This document shows positions 48,192-59,654 of a stretch of DNA of 64,000 nucleotides, in pieces. The notes beneath the pieces were generated by a model. That model was not told the DNA's origin. It saw only the letters and a program-made list of their open reading frames with translations, and ran no database searches. This stretch comes from an uncultured bacterium (lineage in GTDB: Bacteria; Nitrospirota; Thermodesulfovibrionia; Thermodesulfovibrionales; Thermodesulfovibrionaceae), in NCBI GenBank assembly GCA_937998865.1, contig CALLBR010000005.1:1-64000 (forward strand), in the 5' to 3' direction. Numbering within the stretch: the stretch's first letter is position 1; the number at the start of each line of letters is the position of its first letter. Both the position numbers and the translations under genes were made by a program.

Positions 48192-49826
48192 ATGATTGAA
48201 GAATTAGGAATTAAAGATTTTGCCATTATTGATAAAGTTATTTTACCTCTAAAAGAAGGATTTAATGTACTTACTGGCGAGACAGGAGCTGGGAAGTCCA
48301 TTATTGTGGATGCCTTAAGTATTTTAATTAAAGAAAAAATTTCATCTACAGACTACATAAAACATGGAAAAACAGAGGCTGTGGTAGAGGTTGTTTTAAC
48401 GGATGATTTCTCTGACTATGAGAGTTCTACTATAATTCTAAAGAGAATTTTAAGTGCTCAGGGTAAAAGTAGAGCTTATATAAATGATTCTGTTTCAACA
48501 ATTCAAAATTTCGTTAAATTTGCTTCTCAATACATAAGTATTCATGGTCAACATGAACATACCTCTTTACTTAAAAAGGAGAATCATATTGATTTTCTTG
48601 ACCATATGGCTGGGCTTACTGATGAAGTTAGAGAGTTTAAGTCCCTTTATGAAAAATATCAATTTTTAAAAAAGGAAACAGAGAAGTTAAAAGAGGATCT
48701 AGAGATTAACAAACAGAAATTAGAGCTTTATCAATATCAGCTAAATGAAATAAGTGAAGCAAAATTAATGGAAGAGGAAGAAAAAGATTTAATTGAAAAG
48801 CTAGAGATTTTGAAAAATATTCTCAAGCTAAGACAGATGACTGAAGAATCTTTTAAGTTTTTGTATGAAGACAAACAATCAGTATACACAGTTTTATCAA
48901 AGGTCTTATCCCATATGGATTCTTTATCAAAGATTGATTCTAGAACCATAGAAATTAAGTCATATCTTGACAATGCCTTTGCCCACATTGAGGAAGCCAT
49001 ATATCTACTAAGAAAAATAAAATCATCCTATGAATCAGATCCTGATGAATTAGAAAGGATAGAGCAACGACTCACCTTAATAAATAAATTAAAAAATAAA
49101 TACGGTAAAACAATCAAAGAGATAGTTCATTATGCTAATGAACTGGAAAATAAAATTAAAACTTTAAGTTTAACTGAAGAAGAAGTTGAAGTTAAAGAAA
49201 AAGAATTATCAAAATTGAACGCTCAAATAGAAGAAATGTCAAAGAAATTATCACAGAGTCGTAGAGAAGCGGCTAAAAAAATAGAGAGGGAAATTGAGGA
49301 GGAACTTAGATTTTTAGGTTTTACATCTCCTCAAATTAATATAAAGATTGAAGACTGTCCTCTTCAATGTAATGGAATAGATGATGTAGAGTTTTATTTT
49401 TCCGCAAATCCTGGTGAGCCACCAAAGCCATTAAGTAAAATTGCCTCAGGCGGCGAACTATCCAGACTAATGCTTGCCTTTAAATGTGTTGAGGTAAAAT
49501 TAGTCAAAAAAGGTTTAAAATCAATGACCTTAGTTTTTGATGAGATAGATTCAGGTATTGGGGGCAAAGTAGCTGAAAATGTGGGGAAAAGGCTTAAAGA
49601 GTTAGCAACCTATCATCAAGTACTGTGCATTACCCATCTTCCACAGATAGCTGTTTATGGTGATCATCATCTAAAAATAGAAAAACAAATTGAGGATGAA
49701 AAAACAAAAGTAATTGTTAGGTCTCTTTCAGAAGAAGAGAGAAAAAGAGAGATAGCTCGAATGCTTAGCGGAAGAATCACCGAGAGATCACTTTTTCATG
49801 CTGAGGAATTGCTGTCAAGAAAATGA
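48192..49826 (+). CDS. recN: DNA repair protein RecN
   Basis: MIEELGIKDFAIIDKV, LTGETGAGKSIIVDAL, ASGGELSRLMLAFK, DEIDSGIGGKVAE. Confidence 0.95.
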   Translation: MIEELGIKDFAIIDKVILPLKEGFNVLTGETGAGKSIIVDALSILIKEKISSTDYIKHGKTEAVVEVVLTDDFSDYESSTIILKRILSAQGKSRAYINDSVSTIQNFVKFASQYISIHGQHEHTSLLKKENHIDFLDHMAGLTDEVREFKSLYEKYQFLKKETEKLKEDLEINKQKLELYQYQLNEISEAKLMEEEEKDLIEKLEILKNILKLRQMTEESFKFLYEDKQSVYTVLSKVLSHMDSLSKIDSRTIEIKSYLDNAFAHIEEAIYLLRKIKSSYESDPDELERIEQRLTLINKLKNKYGKTIKEIVHYANELENKIKTLSLTEEEVEVKEKELSKLNAQIEEMSKKLSQSRREAAKKIEREIEEELRFLGFTSPQINIKIEDCPLQCNGIDDVEFYFSANPGEPPKPLSKIASGGELSRLMLAFKCVEVKLVKKGLKSMTLVFDEIDSGIGGKVAENVGKRLKELATYHQVLCITHLPQIAVYGDHHLKIEKQIEDEKTKVIVRSLSEEERKREIARMLSGRITERSLFHAEELLSRK

Positions 49827-51034
49827 GAGTTATTTTTAAGGAAAATATTTACAACAAATATAGCATTTCTGCCTTAATAGCAGCTTTAGAGCATAAGGGA
49901 TTATTAGAAGAAATAGAGGTCATTATAGAAGATTCCGACTCACTCAAGGAAATGAAAAGACATGGAGATAGAGTTATATTTTGTTTCTCTTTTTGTTCTC
50001 CCCAAAAATATGATGTCTTTGATTCTTTGAGAAAACTTAAAGAAATTTATCCGGAGGCAATTTTTATCGCGGGAGGACCTCATCCTTCTGGTGATCCTGA
50101 AGATACCTTGAAAGCAGGTTTTGACTATGTTTTAAGAGGTGAAGGAGAAGATACTTTGCCGAAGATATTAAAAATTCTAAATACTTCAGAAGTAAAGAGT
50201 AAAATTATAAAGGGAGACATAGTAGATATTAATAATTTCCCTTCCTGGAGTGAAAAGTTTCATAGATTTTTTCCAATTGAGATAACAAGAGGATGTCCCT
50301 ACGCCTGTAAATTTTGTCAGACAAGCTTCTTATTTGGCACAAAACCTCGTCACAGAAGCATTGAAAATATAATTGAATACGTAGAAAAATTTTATAAAAA
50401 TGGCAAAAGAGATTTAAGATTCATCACACCAAATGCCCTATCATACGGCTCTTCAGATGGTAAGACTATTAATTTACAGTTAATAGAGATTTTTCTTAAG
50501 AGAATTAGAGAGATTTCAGAATCCATTAGGATCTTTTTTGGAACTTTTCCATCAGAATTAAGGCCAGAATTCATAAACAGAGAAGTCTTAAAACTGATTA
50601 AACCTTACATTTTTAATAAAACCCTTACCATAGGAGCACAAACAGGAAGTGATAGTTTGTTATCAAAAATAAATAGAGGTCATACCGTAGATGAGGTATA
50701 TTATGCTGTAGATAGTGCTACAGAGTGCGGTTTTTCCGTCAATGTAGATTTTATTTTTGGTTTTCCTGAGGAAACAGAAAAGGATCAGATTGAAACAATA
50801 AATTTTATTGATAGATTAATTACTTTAGGTGATAAACGAAATGTATCTGTTAAAATCCATGCTCATCATTTCATGCCTCTTCCTGGTACTCCTTTCTATA
50901 ATAAAAAACCAGCAAGACTTTCCCAAAAACTTACTCGTTACTTAGGAAGACTCTTCAATAGGGAGAAAATCTTCGGTGATTTTCATAAGCAAAGTCTTTT
51001 CTGTAGAAATATTAATAAACTTTCTTATAATTAG
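49823..51034 (+). CDS. B12-binding/radical SAM domain protein
   Basis: EITRGCPYACKFCQ (CxxxCxxC), FIAGGPHPSGDPEDTLKAGFDYVLRGEGEDTLP. Confidence 0.88.
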   Translation: MRVIFKENIYNKYSISALIAALEHKGLLEEIEVIIEDSDSLKEMKRHGDRVIFCFSFCSPQKYDVFDSLRKLKEIYPEAIFIAGGPHPSGDPEDTLKAGFDYVLRGEGEDTLPKILKILNTSEVKSKIIKGDIVDINNFPSWSEKFHRFFPIEITRGCPYACKFCQTSFLFGTKPRHRSIENIIEYVEKFYKNGKRDLRFITPNALSYGSSDGKTINLQLIEIFLKRIREISESIRIFFGTFPSELRPEFINREVLKLIKPYIFNKTLTIGAQTGSDSLLSKINRGHTVDEVYYAVDSATECGFSVNVDFIFGFPEETEKDQIETINFIDRLITLGDKRNVSVKIHAHHFMPLPGTPFYNKKPARLSQKLTRYLGRLFNREKIFGDFHKQSLFCRNINKLSYN

Positions 51035-51038
51035 AAGT

Positions 51039-51081
51039 GGCATCCCTAAACCTCTTTGAATCTAGAGATGCCCAATTTTTT
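51039..51081 (+). terminator. Intrinsic terminator
   Basis: GGCATCcCT...AGaGATGCC stem followed by CAATTTTTTT. Confidence 0.65.
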
Positions 51082-51082
51082 T

Positions 51083-51116
51083 GAGAATTAACTTATTTAT
51101 GAGAATTAACTTATTT
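51083..51116. repeat. Two-copy tandem direct repeat, 16 bp identical with an 18-bp period
   Basis: GAGAATTAACTTATTT at 51083-51098 and 51101-51116. Confidence 0.9.
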
Positions 51117-51124
51117 CATTGAAT

Positions 51125-51871
51125 TTAAAGAGTTTTTAAATATTCGATAATATCATTGACCTCTTCATCTTTTAAATCTGTAAAAGCAGGCATGAATTTA
51201 AAAGGTTTTCTAATTTGATTTGCTATATTTTCTGGAGTTGCTGGTTTTTTACTTACTGGAAGATTTTTTTCACTCAATATTCCCTTTAATCCTGGTGCTG
51301 CTCTCCTGAAATCTTTTCTGTCAGTATAATGACAGGATGAGCAATTCTGAGAAAATAGTTTTTTTCCTCTCTCCACACTCCCTTCCTTAACCATAACATA
51401 CATTTCAGAACTTAATTTTGAATTATTGTTAATTTCAACCTTATTAATGTCTAATTTATCACCTACAACAATGGAATATCCGGTGGAGAAGGCTATAAGA
51501 TTAAATGTTAAGAGAACTATCAATATTCCTAAGAGCTTTGCATAAGAATAAAACTGCCGATAAAACTTGATGAATAATATTTTTAAACATAGTAATAAAA
51601 ACACAGCCACTGCAGAAAAGGCATGTAATGTTGCGCGGGGAGTTAATTCTGTTTTTGATTTAGAGAGCAAATAAATACATATTACGGAACCAACTATGAA
51701 TACGATAAAGAAAATTCTACCATTAATTCGATGTAAAGTTTTAAATAGATTCATGCTAATCCTCCTTTCATTTTGTCCGAATATTTCAAACATTGTAAAA
51801 GAGGCAACTAATGACAAGATCAAAAGGATTAAAGATATAGTTAGTTTAAAAAACATGCCAAATTTTAGCAT
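51125..51871 (-). CDS. Multi-TM protein with C-terminal c-type cytochrome domain
   Basis: Four hydrophobic segments, then GKKLFSQNCSSCHYTD...APGLKGI...MPAFTDLKDEEVNDIIEYLK. Confidence 0.85.
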   Translation of the reverse strand: MLKFGMFFKLTISLILLILSLVASFTMFEIFGQNERRISMNLFKTLHRINGRIFFIVFIVGSVICIYLLSKSKTELTPRATLHAFSAVAVFLLLCLKILFIKFYRQFYSYAKLLGILIVLLTFNLIAFSTGYSIVVGDKLDINKVEINNNSKLSSEMYVMVKEGSVERGKKLFSQNCSSCHYTDRKDFRRAAPGLKGILSEKNLPVSKKPATPENIANQIRKPFKFMPAFTDLKDEEVNDIIEYLKTL

Positions 51872-51956
51872 ATTATTTTATAAATTGCAACTTTAAAATT
51901 TAAATTTTAACATAAGACTTTAAATGCTTTCACTGCCATGGAATTCTCTTTATGCA

Positions 51957-52841
51957 TCATCTATAATGAATTTCTATTTGTTCCTTAAGTCTCTTTATAG
52001 CTCTCTCTTTTTGCTTAGCCTCAATCATGAGGTGAACTTTCTTTAGTCCTGTGCTTTTAAGCATTTCAATTAATTCCATGAAATCCTCTGAATTTACATA
52101 TTCACCATGTATACCTTTTTTACCCTTTCCCATAGAAGATAGATGGAACTTTGGTATTCCTTTACCATTCCATGTTTTAAATATTTCCTCTATTGAGAAT
52201 CTTGATGGATTCAACTTATGATGTAATAAGTCAAATACAAAAGGTACTTCTAAGGTTTTAGCTATATCTAAAACTTCTTGAGCTGTAAACATTTTTTCAT
52301 CATTTTCTATGGCAAGTCTTTTTTTAAGCCATTTATTTTCATCTACATTATTAATGAATCTCTCAATTGCTCTTTTCTTATCTCCATAGATTCCTCCAAC
52401 ATGAATAATTACTATGCCATCTTGTCCAATTCCTAAGGTATCCAAAACCCAAAAGTGATATTTAAGCTCTCTTAAGGAATTTTCAAGAACCTCTATTTTG
52501 GGAGAGTTTAGTACTGTAAACTGCCCAGGGTGCATAGTTATTCTGATATTGTAGTTTTGTTTTATCTTATCTCCTGCTTCAATTAAGTATGGTTCAAGTC
52601 TTGATAGCCATTCTTGTCTGAATAAACTATGAGATGCATAAGGAATAAAATTAGAACCTAATCTAAAGACTTCTATGCCCTCCTTTTTGCATAAATCAAG
52701 AAGACTAAAAAAATCTCTAAGATTTGCCTGGAAGCTTTCTTGCACTTTTTCAAAGGTAAGATTTTTAATCTGGAAAGTGTGATTTGTGGTGAGTTTACCA
52801 TCTGCACTTGTGCAGAATGTTCCAAATCCAATATAGAGCAT
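51957..52841 (-). CDS. uvsE: UV damage endonuclease UvsE/UvdE
   Basis: MLYIGFGTFCTSADGKLTTNHTFQ, FRLGSNFIPYASH, RITMHPGQFTVLNSPK, LAIENDEKMFT. Confidence 0.92.
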   Translation of the reverse strand: MLYIGFGTFCTSADGKLTTNHTFQIKNLTFEKVQESFQANLRDFFSLLDLCKKEGIEVFRLGSNFIPYASHSLFRQEWLSRLEPYLIEAGDKIKQNYNIRITMHPGQFTVLNSPKIEVLENSLRELKYHFWVLDTLGIGQDGIVIIHVGGIYGDKKRAIERFINNVDENKWLKKRLAIENDEKMFTAQEVLDIAKTLEVPFVFDLLHHKLNPSRFSIEEIFKTWNGKGIPKFHLSSMGKGKKGIHGEYVNSEDFMELIEMLKSTGLKKVHLMIEAKQKERAIKRLKEQIEIHYR

Positions 52842-52869
52842 TTTTTAGCCTTTATGCTTATATTAGGGC

Positions 52870-53781
52870 TTAGAAATCCCAGATTTTATGGAGATTTACA
52901 TGACAGTACCCTCTTGGATTTTTATCTAAGTAGTCTTGATGATATTCCTCAGCTTTATAAAAATTTTTAGCTTTTGCAATTTCTGTTACAACATTTATCC
53001 CTTCTCTTTTTAATTCTTCAACGATTTTGTTAATTATTTCTAAATCCTCATCATCTAAATAATAAATTGCTGAACGATACTGAGTTCCTATATCATTTCC
53101 TTGTCTATTTTTCTGAGTGGGATCATGAACTTTAAAGAAATGTCTCAAAATTTTCTCTAAGTTTAAAACTTTTTCATCAAAAGTTACAAGAACAACTTCC
53201 GCATGTCCCGTTTCACCACTACAAACTTCTTCATAAGTAGGATTTTTTTTCCAACCTCCTGAGTAGCCTACAACAGTATGGATTACTCCCTTTACCTTCT
53301 TAAAGTAAGCCTGTATTCCCCAAAAACAACCTCCTCCAAGAATAATCTGTTTAAATTCTTTTTTGATATCCTTAAACATAGGAAGGTAATCCATATAACC
53401 CTCTTCAACAAGTTTCTCAAGAGGTACAAATCTTAGGGAGGCTGAATTTATGCAGTATCTTAATCCTGTAGGAGGTGGTCCATCATTAAAAACATGTCCT
53501 AAATGTCCGTCAGTCTTTTTCGTTCTTACTTCTATTCTTGTCATTCCATGAGAGGTATCAATTCTCTCATATATTAATTCCTTATGAACAGGTTTGGTAA
53601 AACTGGGCCATCCTGTACCTGAATCAAACTTATCAAGAGAGGAGAATAGAGCATCACCATTAATTATGTCCACATAAAGCCCAGGATGTTTGTTATTCCA
53701 GTAAGCATTTTCAAAAGGTTTTTCAGTTCCTCCCTTCACAAAGACATAATATTGCTCATCTGTTAATTTTTTCTTTTCCAT
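52870..53781 (-). CDS. MsrB-MsrA fusion methionine sulfoxide reductase
   Basis: Msr[11 protein letters not shown]...[22 protein letters not shown]; Msr[19 protein letters not shown]. Confidence 0.94.
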   Translation of the reverse strand: MEKKKLTDEQYYVFVKGGTEKPFENAYWNNKHPGLYVDIINGDALFSSLDKFDSGTGWPSFTKPVHKELIYERIDTSHGMTRIEVRTKKTDGHLGHVFNDGPPPTGLRYCINSASLRFVPLEKLVEEGYMDYLPMFKDIKKEFKQIILGGGCFWGIQAYFKKVKGVIHTVVGYSGGWKKNPTYEEVCSGETGHAEVVLVTFDEKVLNLEKILRHFFKVHDPTQKNRQGNDIGTQYRSAIYYLDDEDLEIINKIVEELKREGINVVTEIAKAKNFYKAEEYHQDYLDKNPRGYCHVNLHKIWDF

Positions 53782-53783
53782 AG

Positions 53784-55832
53784 TTAATCTCCTATTTTTT
53801 CAATTTTACAATAAAAGCTTCTTCCAGAAGGTGTACAAGTGATAGGGTCTCTTAATTCATCATCAGTGAGGAAATTAAAGTTCCAACTATCGGACTCCTC
53901 ACCCCATCCCCACGCTATTTTTATAACACCTTTTTGAATAGATTGGGAGATTCTTGCTTTCATCTCAATTTTTCCCTTTGGAGTTGATACTCTTAGCATC
54001 TGTCCATCTTTTATCTTTAAATTCTCTGCATCAAGGGGATTAATATCTATATATGGTTCTGGTTCCATATCTCTCAATTGAGGAACATGTATAAACTGAC
54101 TGTGGGTATAGCAATTTACTCTTTCTCCGCTTATTCCTATGAAATCATATTCCCTATTATTAGAGAAACTTATAGGATTCTGATTAAAGCCATTTATGAA
54201 AGGTATTGGGTCAAAACCTCCATAAAGCAATCTTTCTGAGAATATCTCAACCTTTCTTGAAGGCGTTTTAAATCCCTCTGACTCATATTTTCTGAATCTT
54301 GGTTTTTCATACCAAATTCCCTTTGGATTTTTTAAAAGCATATCAATAGTTAATCCTGTTGGCTGAAGTTGATAGTCCAGGGCCTCTTCCACGCTTTTCC
54401 AAGGGAAATAATCCTCAAGTCCTAAAACCTTTGCCAACTCAAAAATAATTTCTATATCTCCTTTACTGTCCCCAACAGGTTCTATGACCTTCTTTTGTAA
54501 CATGATAAAGGAATTTCTTATGTAAGCCCTATTTATCTGAGTTTTTTCAAAACAGCTGCTTGCAGGCAAAATTACATGGGCATACTGGGAAGTCTTATTT
54601 TTAAACATGTCAATCATTACCAAACAATCAAGCTTTTCAAGAGCTTTTCTTACTTTATGAGAATCCATCATAGTAACCGCTGGATTTCCTGATTGAACAA
54701 AAAGCATTTTAATTGGGTAAGGCTTTTCTTTAAGAATCGCATCAATAAGGCATGATTGACCATGAAGTCCCCAAGTAGGGTGAAATTTTTCAAAGAGAGG
54801 GTAATCAACCATTACAGAGGGAATAGAACTTACCAAGTCTCTTAATTGTATATTTTTAAGAGGAATTGGTTGGGGAATAAAGTCACCGCCTTCTATGTCA
54901 ATATTTCCAGTAAGTGCTCTAAGAATGGAAATTGCTCGAGTAGTCTGAAAAACCTGAGTTTGCATATCTATTCCGTTTCCGTCAATGATGCAAGCTGGTT
55001 TAGTTTTTCCATAAAGCCTTGCCATTTCCTTTATTTCATCAACACTTATCCCTGAAAGCTTTGACATTTCTTGAATATCTATTTTTGATAAAACTTCACA
55101 GAGACTATCAAAGCCAATACAATAGTTTTTGATGAAATCCATATCGTAGAGACCTTCCTCTACAATGACTTTCATTAAACCTAATGCCAGTGCACCGTCA
55201 TGAGCAGGTTTAATTTTGATCCACAGATCTGCCATTTCAGTAAAAAAAGTCTTTATGGGATCCACTACAATTAATTTTGCTCCCTTTTCCTTTGCATAGA
55301 TAATGGCTTCAGCCATGGTTGGAGCTGTATTTCTGTCATTTTTACCCCATATGACTATACATTTTGAATCTTTTACTTGCGGAATTGTTATGGCTCCATA
55401 AGTATAGGTATGCGCCATCTCTCGGGCAACAAAACAGACTGAACCATTTCCAAGAGCATTGGGTGAACCTAGGGCACTCATAAATCTCACTGAGTAATCC
55501 CAAGAAGTTCCCCAATCAGCAGCCATTCCCCTTAGAAGAGCTATGGATGCAGGAGAATATTCCTCTTTAATTTTTTCAAGTTTTTTTGCTATAAAACCAA
55601 TTGCCTCATCCCAACTTACTTCTTTAAATTCTTCTGAGATTGAATTTCTCAAAAGAGGCTTGAGAATTCTGTTTTTAGAATAGACAATATTTTTTGCTTG
55701 CATTAGCTTTGGACATTTTATAGTTTTTTCAAAACTTGTTATTCTCTGAGCTCCTTGAATTTTACCCTCCAGGATTTCTACCTCCACCGGGCAACAAGCT
55801 GAACATAATCTACAAATTGTTATCTCTCTCAT
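53784..55832 (-). CDS. Molybdopterin oxidoreductase family protein, no signal peptide, substrate unknown
   Basis: [14 protein letters not shown] Fe-S motif, [55 protein letters not shown]-terminal molydopterin-binding domain. Confidence 0.85.
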   Translation of the reverse strand: MREITICRLCSACCPVEVEILEGKIQGAQRITSFEKTIKCPKLMQAKNIVYSKNRILKPLLRNSISEEFKEVSWDEAIGFIAKKLEKIKEEYSPASIALLRGMAADWGTSWDYSVRFMSALGSPNALGNGSVCFVAREMAHTYTYGAITIPQVKDSKCIVIWGKNDRNTAPTMAEAIIYAKEKGAKLIVVDPIKTFFTEMADLWIKIKPAHDGALALGLMKVIVEEGLYDMDFIKNYCIGFDSLCEVLSKIDIQEMSKLSGISVDEIKEMARLYGKTKPACIIDGNGIDMQTQVFQTTRAISILRALTGNIDIEGGDFIPQPIPLKNIQLRDLVSSIPSVMVDYPLFEKFHPTWGLHGQSCLIDAILKEKPYPIKMLFVQSGNPAVTMMDSHKVRKALEKLDCLVMIDMFKNKTSQYAHVILPASSCFEKTQINRAYIRNSFIMLQKKVIEPVGDSKGDIEIIFELAKVLGLEDYFPWKSVEEALDYQLQPTGLTIDMLLKNPKGIWYEKPRFRKYESEGFKTPSRKVEIFSERLLYGGFDPIPFINGFNQNPISFSNNREYDFIGISGERVNCYTHSQFIHVPQLRDMEPEPYIDINPLDAENLKIKDGQMLRVSTPKGKIEMKARISQSIQKGVIKIAWGWGEESDSWNFNFLTDDELRDPITCTPSGRSFYCKIEKIGD

Positions 55833-55841
55833 TTTATCCCC

Positions 55842-56780
55842 CTACCTAATTGCTTTAATATAGAGACTTTTTATAAGCTCTGCATGATTTCTATGATTTC
55901 TTATTTTCCACATTACCTCTCCCTTATGGGTAATATTCCAGGGAGGATTTATGTAGTTATCGTAACCTTTAAGTATTCGTTCTAAATTGTCTATTCCAAA
56001 ACCAGTGAATTTACCATTCCTTTTTCCACCAATCCAATTTTCTATATCTGTAACTTCTTCAGACCAGGAAAAAGGATCAGAGATGAGAATCTGAGAATTA
56101 GTTTTGGAGGCTATTCTGTTCATTTCTTGGATGTGTTGGAGAGGGTAAGGGACCTTATCAATAAGATTTAGTGAGGATATGTTATTAAAAATTTCAGGAG
56201 GGAAAGGTAATTTTAAAGCATCACCGATAATAAAATCTACCTTTTCAGTATTAATTCTATGAGGAAGTTCTATTTTGGCAGGACTCGTAATATTTCCCTC
56301 TTGAATAATCTCAAACTCCATTGATCTATTTTTCATTATTTCTCTTGATGCTTTAATAAATGCCGTAGATAAGTCTACTCCAATGGCATAATCACTTTTT
56401 GAAGCCATTTCAAAGACAAATCTTCCTACAGCACAACCTAAATCCAAAGAAAAGCCTTTGTTAAAATTCATCAAATTAGCCCACTCATTGTAAGCAGGAA
56501 GCCATTCTTTATCATCTATTAGATCTCCATAGTGAGACCATAAATAGGAAGAGACAACTTTCTGGTTTTCGTATTTATTTCTCTTATCCGGAAACCAATG
56601 GGGATCAGGTGTTAGTATGGCTATGCCCTCCTCAATTCTGTATATTCTTCCACATTTTTTACAGGTGAGAGAACCTAAAATTATGTCTTCCTCCTCTATT
56701 TTATCTACACATAATCTCAAGGAATTCTCTTCCGGTAGACAGGCTGGACATATGAGTATTTCCAACAAAAACTTCTTCAT
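55842..56780 (-). CDS. SAM-dependent methyltransferase with N-terminal Trm112-like zinc-ribbon segment
   Basis: CPAC...CKKCGRIYRIEEGIAIL, LDLGCAVGRFVFEMA. Confidence 0.82.
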   Translation of the reverse strand: MKKFLLEILICPACLPEENSLRLCVDKIEEEDIILGSLTCKKCGRIYRIEEGIAILTPDPHWFPDKRNKYENQKVVSSYLWSHYGDLIDDKEWLPAYNEWANLMNFNKGFSLDLGCAVGRFVFEMASKSDYAIGVDLSTAFIKASREIMKNRSMEFEIIQEGNITSPAKIELPHRINTEKVDFIIGDALKLPFPPEIFNNISSLNLIDKVPYPLQHIQEMNRIASKTNSQILISDPFSWSEEVTDIENWIGGKRNGKFTGFGIDNLERILKGYDNYINPPWNITHKGEVMWKIRNHRNHAELIKSLYIKAIR

Positions 56781-57016
56781 AATTCCTCCCTTCTTGATTT
56801 CTTAAAAGATTATATAAAATACAAATTGAATATTTCTATATTAGCAATAGAAAATAGTGAGCTTAAAAGAAATTCAAAAGATGGATAGGTAAATAGCACT
56901 TCTGCTCTTTAAAATCACTGCAATAAGGGAGGTTATCTTTGATTAAATAGCCTTTTAAAGGCTTTTTCAGTGATAGATAAATTAAAGTGGCAGGTATTTT
57001 TTGAGTAAATTTTTTC

Positions 57017-57046
57017 TTGACTTAAACATATTTCATATTGTTTAAT
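57017..57046 (+). promoter_or_regulatory. Candidate sigma-70 promoter of ilvE
   Basis: TTGACT (57017-57022) - 18 bp - TTTAAT (57041-57046), 6 nt before ATG 57053. Confidence 0.5.
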
Positions 57047-57052
57047 ATACTG

Positions 57053-57967
57053 ATGGTGCCGAAAACAGATAAAATCTGGATGGACGGTAAATTCGTAGAC
57101 TGGGATGATGCAAAAATTCACATTTTAACACACTCTCTTCATTATGGATTGGCTGTTTTTGAAGGTATTAGGTGTTACAGAACTGAGGAGGGTCCTGCAG
57201 TATTTCGCCTAAAAGATCACATTGAAAGACTATTTAAGTCTGCACATATATTTACTCTAAATATACCCTTCAGTGAAGAGGAAATTGTTGAAGCAGTAAA
57301 AGAATCCATTAGAGTTAATAAGATAGAGTCCTGTTACATAAGACCAATAGTTTATGTAGGGTATGGTAACATGGGACTTTATCCAAAAAATAATCCTGTA
57401 CATGTAGCCATAGCACTTTGGAATTGGGGAGCCTATCTTGGAGAGGAGGGGCTTCAGAAGGGGATAAGGGTTAAAACATCTTCCTTTATAAGAAATCATG
57501 TAAATTCAAATATGTCCAGAGGTAAAGTGGCAGGTTACTATGTAAATAGTCAACTAGCAAAAATAGAGGCTATTTCTTGTGGTTTTGATGAGGCTCTTTT
57601 ACTTGATACTGAAGGCTATGTTTCTGAAGGAAGTGGAGAGAATGTATTTATAGTGAGGAAGGGATATTTAAAAACTACGCCCCTTACTTCGATACTTGAG
57701 GGAATTACCAGAGATTCAGTAATAAAGATTGCAAAAGATTTGAATATAGAAGTAAAAGAGGAAAGATTCACAAGAGATGAAGTATATATTGCAGATGAAG
57801 CATTCTTTACAGGCACTGCTGCTGAGATAACACCTATTAGAGAATTAGATGGAAGAGTCATCGGAAATGGCAATAGAGGACCGTTGACAGAGAAGATTCA
57901 GAGCATGTTTTTTGATATTGTAAAAGGAAAAAACCCCAAATACAGACACTGGCTTGATTTTGTCTAA
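57053..57967 (+). CDS. ilvE: Branched-chain amino acid aminotransferase
   Basis: [49 protein letters not shown] 57053 preferred over the TTG at 57038. Confidence 0.94.
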   Translation: MVPKTDKIWMDGKFVDWDDAKIHILTHSLHYGLAVFEGIRCYRTEEGPAVFRLKDHIERLFKSAHIFTLNIPFSEEEIVEAVKESIRVNKIESCYIRPIVYVGYGNMGLYPKNNPVHVAIALWNWGAYLGEEGLQKGIRVKTSSFIRNHVNSNMSRGKVAGYYVNSQLAKIEAISCGFDEALLLDTEGYVSEGSGENVFIVRKGYLKTTPLTSILEGITRDSVIKIAKDLNIEVKEERFTRDEVYIADEAFFTGTAAEITPIRELDGRVIGNGNRGPLTEKIQSMFFDIVKGKNPKYRHWLDFV

Positions 57968-57971
57968 GGGT

Positions 57972-58211
57972 CTATTTTAATTGAAGATAATCTGAAGCTT
58001 TATTAATATCATCATCTGTTAAATTTCTATGTATTTTTGACATTTTACCATTTCTAAGTTTATTTATTAATTCATCCTTTGATTTTATCTCTCTTTCTTG
58101 CACTATTTTTGAGATGACTTTGTCATCTTTATGACATTTATCACATTTAAGAGCATACGAATTTGATATAAAAACGAACAAAGAGATAATAACAAAGATT
58201 ATAGTTTTCAT
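57972..58211 (-). CDS. Small secreted monoheme c-type cytochrome
   Basis: Signal peptide plus LKCDKCHKDD (CxxCH). Confidence 0.78.
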   Translation of the reverse strand: MKTIIFVIISLFVFISNSYALKCDKCHKDDKVISKIVQEREIKSKDELINKLRNGKMSKIHRNLTDDDINKASDYLQLK

Positions 58212-58216
58212 CTTCT

Positions 58217-59644
58217 TTACTCCTTTAAGATTTTCATAACTAATTCATTTACAATTTTAGGATTAGCTTTACCTTTAGTTAGCTTCATTACTTGACCTAC
58301 AAAAAATCCAATAAGCTTTTCCTCTCCCTTTTTGAATCTTTCTACTTCTTTTGGATTTTTGTCCATAACTTCTTTAATTACTTCTATAATAATAGAATCG
58401 TCGGAAATTTGTGTTAGACCCTTCTGTTTAACAATAGTTTCAGCTGATTTTCCGGTTTTATACATTTCTTCGAATACTTCTTTTGCTATATTTCTGTTTA
58501 TTATATTTTTCTCTACTAAGTGAGTTAGTTCTACCAACTGAGAAGGTTTAAGATTACATGAAGTTATGTCCTTGCCGTCTTCATTAAGAAGTCTTAAGAG
58601 TTCTACCATAATCCAATTTGAGATTTCTTTAGGTTTTCCACCTAATTTTACTGCCTCTTCAAACCATTCAGCTAATGATTTTTCCTCTGTTAGAATCTCT
58701 GCATCATAAAGAGGTAGTCCATAATCTCTTGTAAATCTCATAATTTTAGCATCAGGCAATTCAGGCATTTCCTTGATAATTTTTTCTTTCCAATCTTCTG
58801 AGATTAAAACTGGCACAAGATCAGGCTCTGGAAAGTATCTATAGTCATGAGCTTCTTCCTTTGAACGCATGGATTGAGTAGTTCCTGTGGAAGAGTCCCA
58901 AAGTCTGGTTTCTTGAATAATTTTTTCTCCGTTACTTAGAAGTTTTATTTGTCTTTTAATTTCATACTCAAGGGCTTTTTCCACAAATCGGAATGAATTA
59001 ATATTTTTTATCTCTGTTTTCACACCGAATTCTTGTGAACCTAAGGGTCGAACAGATACATTTGCATCACAGCGAAGGGAACCTTGTTCAAGATTTCCAT
59101 CACATACTCCTAGGTATCTTAGTATTGTTCTTAATTTTTTCATATAAAGAGCAGCTTCCTTCGGAGATCTTATATCTGGTTCTGAAACTATTTCCATGAG
59201 TGGCACGCCAGTTCTATTAAAATCAACTAGACTATATCCTGAGGGATCATGAATATTCTTACCAGCATCTTCCTCTAAATGAATCCTCTTTATTCTTATT
59301 CTTTTCTTTTCTCCATCCACAGTGATTTCAAGATATCCATTCTCGCATAGGGGTAACTCATATTGACTTATTTGATACCCCTTGGGAAGATCAGGATAAA
59401 AATAATTTTTTCTTGCAAATCTACTATAAGGTGAAATCGTACAATTTAATGCCAAACCTGTTTTTATGGTATACTCAACGGCTTTTTTATTTAATACTGG
59501 AAGTACTCCAGGCATTCCAAGACAGATAGGACAGACCTGTGTATTAGGTTCTGCACCAAATTGAGTTGAACAGCTGCAGAATATCTTACTGTCTGTTAAA
59601 AGCTGTGCATGCACTTCCAATCCAATAATTGCCTCGTATTGCAT
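58217..59644 (-). CDS. gatB: Asp/Glu-tRNA amidotransferase subunit B
   Basis: [54 protein letters not shown]. Confidence 0.97.
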   Translation of the reverse strand: MQYEAIIGLEVHAQLLTDSKIFCSCSTQFGAEPNTQVCPICLGMPGVLPVLNKKAVEYTIKTGLALNCTISPYSRFARKNYFYPDLPKGYQISQYELPLCENGYLEITVDGEKKRIRIKRIHLEEDAGKNIHDPSGYSLVDFNRTGVPLMEIVSEPDIRSPKEAALYMKKLRTILRYLGVCDGNLEQGSLRCDANVSVRPLGSQEFGVKTEIKNINSFRFVEKALEYEIKRQIKLLSNGEKIIQETRLWDSSTGTTQSMRSKEEAHDYRYFPEPDLVPVLISEDWKEKIIKEMPELPDAKIMRFTRDYGLPLYDAEILTEEKSLAEWFEEAVKLGGKPKEISNWIMVELLRLLNEDGKDITSCNLKPSQLVELTHLVEKNIINRNIAKEVFEEMYKTGKSAETIVKQKGLTQISDDSIIIEVIKEVMDKNPKEVERFKKGEEKLIGFFVGQVMKLTKGKANPKIVNELVMKILKE

Positions 59645-59654
59645 AATCTCTCCT

